Below are positions 6,406 to 13,426 of a DNA stretch of 15,718 bases, one piece after another (position 1 is the stretch's first letter; every line of letters starts with the position of its first letter). Position numbers and translations under genes: made by a program. The stretch lies in NCBI GenBank assembly GCA_013153135.1, contig JAADFA010000035.1, forward strand, positions 1 through 15,718, written 5' to 3'. The notes beneath the pieces were generated by a model that saw only the letters and a list, made by a program, of their open reading frames with translations, made no database searches and was not told the DNA's origin. The stretch is from Chloroflexota bacterium (GTDB taxonomy: Bacteria > Chloroflexota > Anaerolineae > Anaerolineales > DRMV01).

Positions 6406-8085
6406 TTACTGATAAAACACCCGTGAACCTTGGATACGACGATTGAGCAAGGTCAAGCTCAAAATGACCGCGAACAAAACAAACGCCAATGCGGACGCAT
6501 AGCCATAACGGGTTTTCGTGAAAAATTCATCGAAAATGACCAGGCTGAAAGTGTCGACGGTACCCTGAGCCGCGGGCTCACGCATCACGTAGATGTGGTT
6601 GAAGGCTTTGAACGTGCCGATTACCGCGATGAGGGAAAGGAAGTAAGTGGTGGGCGAGAGCAGGGGTAGAATCACGTGGCGGAAGATCTGCCATTGATTC
6701 GCGCCATCGATGGCTGCGGCTTCTTTGAGTTCCTGGGGGATGTTGCCCAAACCGGCCAGGTAGATCACGGTGTCGTACCCCACGTACGTCCAGATGGAGT
6801 ATAGCATGATGACCACCAGGGCCAGGCTGGGCCCCGCGGCCCACGAGGGCACATCCACGCCGAGGGCCGAGCCCAGGAGTTCGAAAATGCCGCGCGGCTC
6901 CATCAGCCAACGTTGGGGCGGCAGGCCCAGGCGGGTGAGCAGCATGTTGACCGGCCCTGCGGCACGGGGCGAAAACATCAGTCGGAAGACAGCCGCGCTG
7001 GCTACGGTGGGCGTGATGTATGGCATGAAGTAGATGACGCGGAACAGCTCCCGGCCACGAATGTTTTGGAAAAGAAGCACCGCGAAGAACAGACCGAGCG
7101 CGAGTTGAAAGGGCACGGTCCCTGCGGAATAATAGACCGTCGTCACCAAGCCGCGCCATACATCCCGGTCGCCCGAGGCAATAACAGTCGGCATCTCCGC
7201 GAGCAAGACCCAACCGCCAATCATGAGCAGCAACGCGGCCAGGGCTTGCAGGCCAAAACGGCGATCGCTGGAAGAGGCCACCGCACGCTGCCATACAACC
7301 CACGAGGCCCACAACAAAGCCGCGCCGACCATAATAGACGTGACTTGTAAGTAAAGGTTGCGGCCTTCTTGGGCCATTTGCGGTGCAAAACGGGCCATCT
7401 CGCGCAGCGTATAGTGGCCGACCAGGATCCCCAAGACCGCGAAGAAAAGGGCGAGGGCCGCCCACGCGACTCGGGAGGGCCACCCGGGCCAACGGCGGCT
7501 CGCGCGGCCAAACCAAGCCCACAGTCCTGTAACGAGTATCGCGAGGCCCAGCACCAACAGGAATTGTTGCCACGCGGCCCACACCGCGGGCGCATGTAAG
7601 GCCTCATACAACAACCGACGAAAAAGGTCAGGGGTGCGCTGTTGGCCCACGGCCTTATAGCCAATGTTGAGCACTTCGGGCAACGCGGTCACACCATAAC
7701 GCACCCCCGCGAGCCCGGCCGCGGCCCACAACCCCGCAGGCACGAGCACGGCCAGCCCATGCCCAACGGTGCGCGGATGCGCCTCGTGCCACAACCGACG
7801 AGCTAACCGGTACGCAGCCCACAGCAGGGCACCCGCGACCACAAAGAACAAAGGAAACGCCAACGCATCAATGGCATCAACGTAGTGCTTCATCCCCACA
7901 AAGGGGCCTTGCCGAATGCGCCACCGATGCAGGCTGACGTACACCGCGAATAATACAGGCCACAGGCCAAACATGAAGATTAGCGATACCGCGGGCGCGA
8001 GCATAAGGTACGCGGTCATCGCTTCGCGAACGGCACGACCGCGGCGCGTGTTCCGCAAGCGCCATAGGCGGCGGAGCCATGCCAT
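6406..8085 (-). CDS. Sugar-type ABC transporter permease (MalF/UgpA-like) with large membrane insert
   Basis: The 559-residue protein is an inner-membrane permease of the carbohydrate uptake (CUT1) type. The start, ATG 8085, has GGAGGTT six bases upstream; longer forms lack a ribosome site. Membrane segment 1 (about 26-50) and PFVGMKHYVD (61-70) match the usual beginning of these permeases. The catalytic-side core (about 306-555) has GRELFRVIYFMP, several membrane helices and the EAA loop EAAAIDGANQWQIFRHVILP (455-474) that contacts the ATPase. Between them, residues about 70-305 form an extra block with about six hydrophobic segments (78-97, 111-128, 166-190, 205-224, 249-270, 279-297) that standard permeases of about 290-310 residues lack. 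No partner permease, binding protein or ATPase gene is beside it. It heads the operon that contains pgk. Substrate unknown. Confidence 0.88.
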   Translation of the reverse strand: MAWLRRLWRLRNTRRGRAVREAMTAYLMLAPAVSLIFMFGLWPVLFAVYVSLHRWRIRQGPFVGMKHYVDAIDALAFPLFFVVAGALLWAAYRLARRLWHEAHPRTVGHGLAVLVPAGLWAAAGLAGVRYGVTALPEVLNIGYKAVGQQRTPDLFRRLLYEALHAPAVWAAWQQFLLVLGLAILVTGLWAWFGRASRRWPGWPSRVAWAALALFFAVLGILVGHYTLREMARFAPQMAQEGRNLYLQVTSIMVGAALLWASWVVWQRAVASSSDRRFGLQALAALLLMIGGWVLLAEMPTVIASGDRDVWRGLVTTVYYSAGTVPFQLALGLFFAVLLFQNIRGRELFRVIYFMPYITPTVASAAVFRLMFSPRAAGPVNMLLTRLGLPPQRWLMEPRGIFELLGSALGVDVPSWAAGPSLALVVIMLYSIWTYVGYDTVIYLAGLGNIPQELKEAAAIDGANQWQIFRHVILPLLSPTTYFLSLIAVIGTFKAFNHIYVMREPAAQGTVDTFSLVIFDEFFTKTRYGYASALAFVLFAVILSLTLLNRRIQGSRVFYQ

Positions 8086-8131
8086 GATCAACCTCCACAC
8101 AACCCTAAGCCGACGTCGAACCCTTGTTCCA

Positions 8132-8190
8132 ATTGTAAAACATTTGTCCGGACCGCGTATAATACCTGCGGCCACCATCACATCGGGAGG
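8132..8190 (+). promoter_or_regulatory. Putative promoter and ribosome site of mazG
   Basis: A perfect -10 box TATAAT lies at 8158-8163, with a possible -35 box TTGTAA at 8133-8138; the 19-bp spacer is longer than ideal. The 8-bp palindrome GTCCGGAC (8146-8153) sits inside the spacer and might be an operator. The ribosome site GGGAGGA follows at 8184-8190, six bases before ATG 8196. On the other strand TACAAT (8132-8137) is a weak -10 candidate for the permease operon, overlapping this -35. Confidence 0.5.
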
Positions 8191-8195
8191 ATGTC

Positions 8196-9656
8196 ATGCC
8201 CGGCTTAACGCTCCTGGGGTTAGGACCTGGCGACCCGAAACTGCTCACCCGCGCGGCGTGGGAAGTGCTGCAATCCGCGCGCGAGATCTACGTGCGTACG
8301 CGTCAGCATCCAACGGTCCAGGCTTTCCCATCGGGGCTGCGCGTGCATAGCTTTGACCACATCTATGATGAAGCCGAGACCTTCGACGAGGTTTATGAAC
8401 GCATTGTGGACCAGGTTTGGGCCCTCGCACAACGGCCCGAAGGCGTGATCTACGCGGTACCGGGGCATCCGTTAGTCGCGGAGAGCACGGGTACCGCGCT
8501 AATGCAACGCGCGCGGGAGGCTGGCTTGCCTTTGCGGGTGGTCGAAGGCCTGAGCTTTCTAGAGCCCGTCTGGCGCGCACTCGGCCGCGATCCTTTCCCC
8601 CGCACCGCGCTGCTGGACGCGCTGGACCTCGCGCGGCGTTTGACCCCGCCACACCCGCCCTCCACGCCCGCGATCGTGGCTCAGCTCTATTCGCGCGCGG
8701 TCGCGTCAGAGGTCAAACTCACCCTCATGCACCATTATCCTGATGAGCATCCGGTAGTGCTCGTACACCGCGCCGGGCTACCCGATGAAGCCGTGCGCCC
8801 GATGCCCCTCTACCAAATCGACCGGGATCCGGATATCGGACTCCTCACCGCGCTCTATGTTGAGCCACTGCCTGAGGGAACCTCGTTCGAAGAATTCGAA
8901 AACCTCATTGCACGGTTGCGCGCGCCCGACGGCTGCCCGTGGGACCGGAAGCAAACGCACCAGTCCTTGCGCAAGCACTTGTTGGAAGAGACGTACGAGG
9001 TGCTGGAAGCTCTGGACCGGAACGATCCAGACGCGTTGCGAGAAGAATTGGGCGACTTATTGTTACAAATCGTGCTGCATACGCAGATCGCGGTCGAGGA
9101 AGGCGAGTTCACCATGCCCCAAGTGCTCAAAACGGTGCACGATAAGATCATCCGTCGCCATCCGCACGTTTTTGGTGATGTCAAGGTCAAGGATGCGGAC
9201 GAGGTGCTGCGCAATTGGGAAGCCATCAAGCGCAAAGAAAAGGCGGCCAAGGGCGAGAGCCAGAGCCCAGCCAGCGTGCTCGACGGCCTGCCCAAGGTGT
9301 TGCCCGCGCTGGCCCAGGCACAAGCGTTGCAACGCAAGGTCGCGGAGGTGGGCTTCGATTGGCCGGATATTCAGGGCGTGTGGGATAAAGTTCATGAGGA
9401 GCTGAACGAGGTGCGCGAGGCCCAGGGCGAAGCGTTGGCCCGGGAAGTGGGCGATCTGCTGTTCGCGGTGGTCAATCTCGCGCGGCACTTAGGCGTGGAT
9501 GCTGAGAGCGCGCTGCGGGAAGCGAACCAACGTTTTGCCCGACGCTTCCGTGAGGTTGAACGCCGGGCCCTGGCGCGCGGGCAGGAGCTCGCGCACATGA
9601 GCTTGGAGGAAATGGACGCGCTCTGGGACGAGGCAAAGCGAGAAGAGGAGGAATGA
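8196..9656 (+). CDS. mazG: Tetrapyrrole methylase/MazG nucleotide pyrophosphohydrolase fusion (YabN-like)
   Basis: MazG hydrolyses nucleoside triphosphates to monophosphates and clears unwanted nucleotides. The 486 residues hold two parts. Residues 1-225 are an SAM-dependent tetrapyrrole-methylase-like domain: LLGLGPGDPKLLT (6-18), YAVPGHPLVAEST (86-98) and VVEGLSFLEP (115-124). Residues about 228-480 hold the tandem MazG part: CPWDRKQTHQSL (247-258), EETYEVLEALD (264-274) and EELGDLLLQIVLH (283-295) supply the metal-binding Glu/Asp set. The second half repeats it as EELNEVREA (401-409) and EVGDLLFAVVNLAR (417-430). This is the layout of B. subtilis YabN. A role in protein quality or sporulation is not implied here. 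The GGGAGGA site and a TATAAT box support ATG 8196. Its stop lies two bases before the repeat cluster, with no clear terminator between. Confidence 0.95.
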   Translation: MPGLTLLGLGPGDPKLLTRAAWEVLQSAREIYVRTRQHPTVQAFPSGLRVHSFDHIYDEAETFDEVYERIVDQVWALAQRPEGVIYAVPGHPLVAESTGTALMQRAREAGLPLRVVEGLSFLEPVWRALGRDPFPRTALLDALDLARRLTPPHPPSTPAIVAQLYSRAVASEVKLTLMHHYPDEHPVVLVHRAGLPDEAVRPMPLYQIDRDPDIGLLTALYVEPLPEGTSFEEFENLIARLRAPDGCPWDRKQTHQSLRKHLLEETYEVLEALDRNDPDALREELGDLLLQIVLHTQIAVEEGEFTMPQVLKTVHDKIIRRHPHVFGDVKVKDADEVLRNWEAIKRKEKAAKGESQSPASVLDGLPKVLPALAQAQALQRKVAEVGFDWPDIQGVWDKVHEELNEVREAQGEALAREVGDLLFAVVNLARHLGVDAESALREANQRFARRFREVERRALARGQELAHMSLEEMDALWDEAKREEEE

Positions 9657-9658
9657 AA

Positions 9659-9717
9659 CCACGGATGGACACGGAAGTTGGGAACCGCGGATGCACACGG
9701 ATGAACGCGGATGGTTT
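9659..9717. repeat. 10-bp tandem repeat (RCGGATGNAC type)
   Basis: Copies of the unit [A/G]CGGATGNAC are read on the plus strand, best seen as GCGGATGCAC, ACGGATGAAC and GCGGATGG in a row (9691-9717). A more diverged pair lies at 9662-9680. The tract starts two bases after the mazG stop codon. Units like this are scattered in intergenic DNA of several bacterial groups, from general memory. Confidence 0.7.
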
Positions 9718-9721
9718 GGTG

Positions 9722-9775
9722 GTTTGAAGTTGGTAGTTTGAAGTTGGAGGTTGGAGGTTGGTGGTTGGAAGTTGG
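9722..9775. repeat. Heptad tandem array, AAGTTGG type
   Basis: Seven consecutive 7-bp units from 9727: AAGTTGG, TAGTTTG, AAGTTGG, AGGTTGG, AGGTTGG, TGGTTGG, AAGTTGG. The period is exact with no indels. A G-rich spacer with loosely heptad units (GCAGGGG, GCAGGGA, GCGGGGG) follows at 9783-9803. Confidence 0.85.
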
Positions 9776-9786
9776 CAAGTAAGCAG

Positions 9787-9845
9787 GGGGCAGGGAGCGG
9801 GGGAGCGGGCAGCAAGAAGTTGGATGTTTGAGGTTGGAAGTTGGC
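9787..9845. repeat. Left arm of imperfect inverted repeat flanking the CGACT array
   Basis: This arm reads GCAGGGAGCGG (9790-9800), more G-rich sequence, then AAGTTGG-type heptads (9817-9845). Its reverse complement reappears in degraded form at 9985-10046, where the minus strand reads GCAGGGAGCGG and then GAAGTTG-type heptads. The two arms bracket the CGACT heptad array. Confidence 0.55.
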
Positions 9846-9974
9846 TTGTCTGGCGACTACCGACTGTCGACTGTCGACTACCGACTGGGCTGGCTTGCCT
9901 GTGGGCTGTCGACTGCCGACTACCAACTGTCGACTGAGCTGGCTTGTCTGTCGACTACCGACTGCCGACTGGGC
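9842..9974. repeat. CGACTNN heptad array with 49-bp higher-order unit
   Basis: Nineteen 7-bp units, mostly ACTACCG, ACTGTCG and ACTGCCG on the plus strand. The marker heptad TGGCTTG recurs at 9842, 9891 and 9940 (49 bp apart, seven heptads each), and its variant TGGCTTT at 9975 (35 bp, five heptads). The heptad frame is unbroken, so the array grew by duplicating whole blocks of units. It has no ribosome site or stable gene. Confidence 0.85.
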
Positions 9975-9984
9975 TGGCTTTATC

Positions 9985-10046
9985 GCCAACCACCAACTTT
10001 CAACTTCTAACCTCCTTCTCGCTCCTTGCTATCCGCTCCCTGCTCT
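9985..10046. repeat. Right arm of the inverted repeat
   Basis: Pyrimidine-rich heptads CAACTTC-like then NNNNGCT-like (CCTTGCT, ATCCGCT, CCCTGCT). These are the inverse of the AAGTTGG and GCAGGGAGCGG tract at 9787-9845. The heptad register continues from the CGACT array without a break from 9975 to about 10044. Confidence 0.55.
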
Positions 10047-10066
10047 GGGCGCACCGCCGTGCGCCC
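10047..10066. repeat. Perfect GC hairpin inside the repeat cluster
   Basis: GGGCGCAC, the loop CGCC, then GTGCGCCC: an 8-bp perfect stem. No T-run follows on either strand, so it is not a standard terminator. It could still stall polymerase between the convergent genes mazG and thrB. Confidence 0.6.
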
Positions 10067-10072
10067 CTACTA

Positions 10073-10143
10073 CCGACTACCGACTGTCGACTAACGACTG
10101 CCGACTACCGACTGCCGACTACCGACTGTCGCCTGCCGACTGT
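10073..10143. repeat. Second CGACT heptad array, running into thrB
   Basis: Ten exact 7-bp units from 10073 to 10142, mostly CCGACTA and CCGACTG. On the minus strand this is CAGTCGG/TAGTCGG. The array covers the thrB stop codon (10105-10107) and its last 12 codons. Confidence 0.85.
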
Positions 10144-11064
10144 TCCCTCGCGCTCGTGCCACACACCGCGAGGGGTTGGGCGAAGGCGCCACAGCCGCGC
10201 GGCGATGCCCCGAGACGCGAAACCCTGGCGCATGGCCTCGCCGACCCCGGTAGCCTCGGGGCTGGCGAAGGCCACCACGCCCGGCCCCGCGCCGGATAGC
10301 GCGCCGGCCCACGCGCCGGCCTCGCGCGCACGACGCAACGCTTCCGTCGCGCCTGGGATCAAAGGAAGCCGGTACGGCTGATGCCACCGGTCGTCCATCC
10401 CCTGGGCCAAAAGCCCGGGGTCGCCCTGGCGAAAGGCCTCGAGCAGCAGCACAGCCCGGCTCAAATTGAACACCGCATCAGCCAACGCGACCTGCTTCGG
10501 GAGCGCCGCGCGCGCCGCCTCGGTACTCAAGGCCACATCCGGTAGCGCGTACCACACCACCAGCTCGCCCGTATACCACGCTTCCGCCATGGGCAGGGAC
10601 CGTGCCCAAGGGCGCCCGTCCGCGTCCAGGCCTGCGGCCGTAAGCCCGCCCAATAGCGCGGGCGCGGCATTATCCGGATGCCCTTCCATCTCGGTCACCA
10701 GCGCAAGCAGCTCGGCCTGGCTCAGGGGTTCGCCCAGCCACACGTTGGCGGCCCAGGCACCCGCGAGGGCTGCGGCCGCGCTCGAGCCCAAACCCGAGCT
10801 CAAGGGGATGCGGTTCTCGCAATGCATGGCTACAGTCGGTATCGGCGCGCGAACGCGCGCGAACACGGCCTCAAAAGCTTGCCAAACGCGGTTACGCGCG
10901 TCCGCGGGGAGCGACGACGCGCCCTCGCCCGCGACGGACACGCGCAACGCGGGCGACGGGCGCACGGTGACCGTGTTCCATAAGTCCAACGCGAGACCGA
11001 GCACATCAAAACCCGGGCCCAAATTGGCTGTAGTCGCGGGCACGTGCACGCGCAGAGTCGGCAT
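10105..11064 (-). CDS. thrB: Homoserine kinase (GHMP family)
   Basis: ThrB phosphorylates L-homoserine with ATP on the way to threonine, in the cytosol. The 319 residues show the GHMP-kinase plan: VPATTANLGPGFDVLGLAL (8-26), the phosphate-binding loop PLSSGLGSSAAAALAG (87-102), EGHPDNAAPALLGG (127-140) and the C-terminal GALSGAGPGVVAF (254-266). GGGGAGG precedes ATG 11064. It starts 14 nt after the rny stop, so it is the last gene of the recA-recX-rny-thrB run. Oddity: from residue 308 the protein reads TVGRRQSVVGSR, all encoded by the CGACT heptad array, which also supplies the TAG stop. The family core is complete before that point, so the enzyme should still be active with a short basic tail. 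The other threonine genes (thrC, hom) are not in view. Confidence 0.93.
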   Translation of the reverse strand: MPTLRVHVPATTANLGPGFDVLGLALDLWNTVTVRPSPALRVSVAGEGASSLPADARNRVWQAFEAVFARVRAPIPTVAMHCENRIPLSSGLGSSAAAALAGAWAANVWLGEPLSQAELLALVTEMEGHPDNAAPALLGGLTAAGLDADGRPWARSLPMAEAWYTGELVVWYALPDVALSTEAARAALPKQVALADAVFNLSRAVLLLEAFRQGDPGLLAQGMDDRWHQPYRLPLIPGATEALRRAREAGAWAGALSGAGPGVVAFASPEATGVGEAMRQGFASRGIAARLWRLRPTPRGVWHEREGTVGRRQSVVGSR

Positions 11065-11078
11065 CGCCTCCCCCTCGC

Positions 11079-12608
11079 CTAGTTGGCGTAATCAATGGCC
11101 CGCAGCTCACGAATGACCGTGACCTTAATCTGCCCTGGGTATTGTAAGTTTTCTTCGATGGTTTTAGCGATCTCTCGAGCGAGCTGGCTGGCCTGCAAGT
11201 CGTCCACCTCCGAGGGCTTGACGATAACCCGCAATTCGCGACCGGCCTGCAGCGCGTAGCATTCCTCCACGCCCGGGAAGCTCTTCGCGATTTCCTCCAG
11301 CGCTTTGACCCGTTTGATGTACTCCTCCACGCTTTCCCGCCGCGCGCCGGGGCGAGCGCCCGAAATGGCGTCCGCAACCTCGACCAGGATGGCCTCCACC
11401 GTCTCCTGTTCCACGTCGTGGTGATGGGCCGCGACCGCGTGCACCACGGGTTCGGGCAGGCCATGGTGCTTGAGGAATTCCGCGCCGATAAGCGCGTGCG
11501 TCCCTTCCACATCGTGGTCCATGGCCTTGCCAATATCGTGCAACAGGGCCGCGGTGCGCGCGACCTGCACATCCGCGCCCAGCTCGGAGGCCAAAATGGC
11601 TGCAATGCGCGCGGTTTCGATCGCGTGATGCAGCTGGTTCTGGCCGTATGAAGTCCGGAACTTGAGCCGGCCGAGCATCTTGATAACTTCCACAGGAAGC
11701 GCGGGGACACCAGCTTTGTACATGGCCTCCTCGCCCGCCTCCAGGATGATGCGTTCGACTTCTTGGCGCTCCTTCTGCACCACTTTTTCGATGTGGGTTG
11801 GATGGATACGGCCGTCCATGACCAATTTGGTCAACGCGCGGCGAGCGATCTCGCGGCGCACTGGGTCGAAGGACGCGATGGTGACGGCTTCGGGCGTATC
11901 GTCTACGATGAGGTCAACGCCCGCGGCTTGCTCGAACGCGCGGATATTGCGTCCGTTGCGGCCAATAATGCGGCCCTTCATCTCTTCGGAAGGCAGCGGG
12001 ACCACGGTCGTGGTGAGTTCCGCGACCTCGTCTGTGGCGATGCGCTGGATTGCGGTCGCGAGGATCTTGCGCGCGCGGCGCTCGCCTTCCTCTTTGGCTT
12101 CTTCCTCGATCTGGCGGATAATACGGGCCATGTCTTGCCGCGCTTCTTGCGCGACCTGCTCGAGCAAGATTTGTCGCGCTTCGTCGCGACTAAGCTGTGC
12201 GATCTCCTGCAATTTGGCCTCTTGCTGCTGGTAAAGACGTTCGATCTCGTTGGCCCGCTTATCCAAGGCGCTTTGCCGCTTATTCAAAGCCTGTTCTCGC
12301 TGATGAAGCTGCTCCAGGCGGCGCTCCAAGTCTTCCCAACGGCGCCGCAAGCGGCTTTCCTCCCGTTGCAGTTCACGGCGCCGTCGATTGATCTCATCCT
12401 CAGCCTCGCGACGGAGCTGGATGGCTTTGTCTTTGGCTTCGAGCTCGATTTGGCGCGCCTTTTCTTCAGCTTCTTGCAAAATCTGTTTTGCTCGCGTCTC
12501 CACATCAAGCAAACGTTGTTGATCGCGGCGTGTCTTGACCCACCAGCCCAACGCCGCGCCAATGGCCAATCCCACGATCAAGGCGAAAAGCACGATGAAC
12601 ACGTTCAT
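11079..12608 (-). CDS. rny: Ribonuclease Y
   Basis: RNase Y is a membrane-anchored endonuclease that begins mRNA decay in many bacteria lacking RNase E. The 509 residues match the usual length. They show an N-terminal membrane helix (about 3-24), a long charged coiled coil (about 30-185), a KH RNA-binding domain with GRIIGRNGRNI (212-222), and an HD metal-dependent phosphohydrolase domain with HHAIETARIA (327-336) and ALLHDIGKAMDHD (354-366). The end, VTVIRELRAIDYAN, is the typical family finish. AAGGAGG lies six bases before ATG 12608. The recX stop at 12621 is 12 nt upstream, so transcription likely comes from the recA promoter, although a promoter inside recX is not excluded. No missing catalytic residue was noticed. 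Confidence 0.97.
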   Translation of the reverse strand: MNVFIVLFALIVGLAIGAALGWWVKTRRDQQRLLDVETRAKQILQEAEEKARQIELEAKDKAIQLRREAEDEINRRRRELQREESRLRRRWEDLERRLEQLHQREQALNKRQSALDKRANEIERLYQQQEAKLQEIAQLSRDEARQILLEQVAQEARQDMARIIRQIEEEAKEEGERRARKILATAIQRIATDEVAELTTTVVPLPSEEMKGRIIGRNGRNIRAFEQAAGVDLIVDDTPEAVTIASFDPVRREIARRALTKLVMDGRIHPTHIEKVVQKERQEVERIILEAGEEAMYKAGVPALPVEVIKMLGRLKFRTSYGQNQLHHAIETARIAAILASELGADVQVARTAALLHDIGKAMDHDVEGTHALIGAEFLKHHGLPEPVVHAVAAHHHDVEQETVEAILVEVADAISGARPGARRESVEEYIKRVKALEEIAKSFPGVEECYALQAGRELRVIVKPSEVDDLQASQLAREIAKTIEENLQYPGQIKVTVIRELRAIDYAN

Positions 12609-12620
12609 TGTTGCCTCCTT

Positions 12621-13274
12621 TTACGGTTCGGGTTCTGGCGTGCCCGATGCTCCCTGGGCCCACAAGGTGCGCACAATGGTTTGCACCAACGCGTACGGGA
12701 AACCTCGGCGCAAGAGATATCCGCCAAGGCGTCGCTGAAAAGTGGGCCATGGCAATCCGCGGTAGCGAGGGAGGACGCGGCGGGCCTCAGCCCACGCCAG
12801 CGCGTCCTCATCCACGTCGGCCAGGGCTTGTTCAATGGCCGCGTCGGGCACGCCTTTGGCCCGGAGCTCAGCCCGCAGGCGGGCCTTGCCCCGAGGGCGA
12901 AAGTACGTTTGGTTTTCGACCCATTGTCGAGCAAAACGAGCGTCGTCGAGCCAACCGGCTGCTTCGACCCGGGCTAGGGTATGTTGGACGATCTCAGGCG
13001 CGAAACCCCGGCGCTGCAAATACTGACGCAGCTCATGGCGCGTATGGGGACGCCGCGCCAGACGACGCAGCACCGCGTCCCAAGCGCGGCGCAACGCGTC
13101 GGCTTGACGTAAGGCCGCGACGCGCTCGGGGCTCAATGGTTGACCCGGACGCAACCCTTGGGCCAGGTCTGCGGCCAAGGTAAATGGCGCCCCACCTTCC
13201 CAAAGCACGCGCACGCGGCCATGGCGAAGGGGTTTTAAGGCCAAAATCCGAGGATCAGCTGCTGCGTCGTCCAT
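12621..13274 (-). CDS. recX: RecX, RecA regulatory protein
   Basis: RecX binds RecA filaments and limits their growth. The 217 residues begin with the region ILALKPLRHGRVRVLW (10-25), which is the divergent N-terminal strand part of RecX. Helical three-helix repeats follow: ALRRAWDAVLRRLARRPHTR (60-79) with HELRQYLQRRGF (80-91), then GWLDDARFARQWVE (107-120, the most conserved RecX stretch), then ELRAKGVPDAAI (136-147). It sits directly after recA, the classic arrangement. ATG 13274 lacks a ribosome site; the frame stays open upstream with no ATG or GTG, so this is the only sensible start. A two-codon ATG-GTT-stop lies in another frame just before it. Weak initiation would keep RecX well below RecA. 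Confidence 0.92.
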   Translation of the reverse strand: MDDAAADPRILALKPLRHGRVRVLWEGGAPFTLAADLAQGLRPGQPLSPERVAALRQADALRRAWDAVLRRLARRPHTRHELRQYLQRRGFAPEIVQHTLARVEAAGWLDDARFARQWVENQTYFRPRGKARLRAELRAKGVPDAAIEQALADVDEDALAWAEARRVLPRYRGLPWPTFQRRLGGYLLRRGFPYALVQTIVRTLWAQGASGTPEPEP

Positions 13275-13330
13275 GTTAAACCATGCGCCGCCGGGCGCGC
13301 GGCCACGGCGGCGATCAGCAGCAAAGAAGC

Positions 13331-13351
13331 CCCTTCCCCATCCGGGAAGGG
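13331..13351 (-). promoter_or_regulatory. Hairpin in the recA-recX gap (proximal to recX)
   Basis: CCCTTCCC pairs with GGGAAGGG around a 5-base loop. On the minus strand it is followed by GCTTCTTTG, a poor T-run, so at best it is a partial terminator that would lower recX expression. It lies about 57 nt before the recX start. Confidence 0.45.
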
Positions 13352-13365
13352 CAACGCAGCTGTAG

Positions 13366-13397
13366 CATTGGACACTACGGCCACTCAGGCCGGAATG
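13366..13397 (-). promoter_or_regulatory. Compound hairpin in the recA-recX gap
   Basis: An inner 5-bp stem CGGCC/GGCCG (13378-13392) is nested within an outer CATT/AATG pairing (13366-13369 with 13394-13397). No T-run follows. It is the middle one of three successive hairpins. Confidence 0.35.
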
Positions 13398-13407
13398 ACC
13401 ACCGTGA

Positions 13408-13426
13408 CCACGCGCGCCGCGCGTGG
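13408..13426 (-). promoter_or_regulatory. Hairpin just after the recA stop
   Basis: A perfect 8-bp stem CCACGCGC/GCGCGTGG with a 3-base loop starts 7 bases beyond the recA stop codon. It lacks a T-run. Its place fits an attenuator or an RNA-end protector for the recA message. Confidence 0.5.

Noticed and set aside
8086..8181. Longer permease starting at 8181
   Set aside because: It would cover the mazG promoter region and has no ribosome site, whereas ATG 8085 has GGAGGTT at good spacing.
9842..10143. CRISPR array
   Set aside because: The units are 7 bp in direct tandem, with no unique spacers of 30 bp or so and no cas genes nearby.
9659..10143. Insertion sequence or transposon remnant in the repeat region
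   Set aside because: No transposase fragment, no terminal repeats with target duplication; only short tandem units and hairpins.
9828..10381. Open frames through the repeat cluster on the plus strand
   Set aside because: They are translations of heptads (Leu-Ser-Thr-Thr-Asp-type repeats) without a ribosome site, and they overlap thrB.
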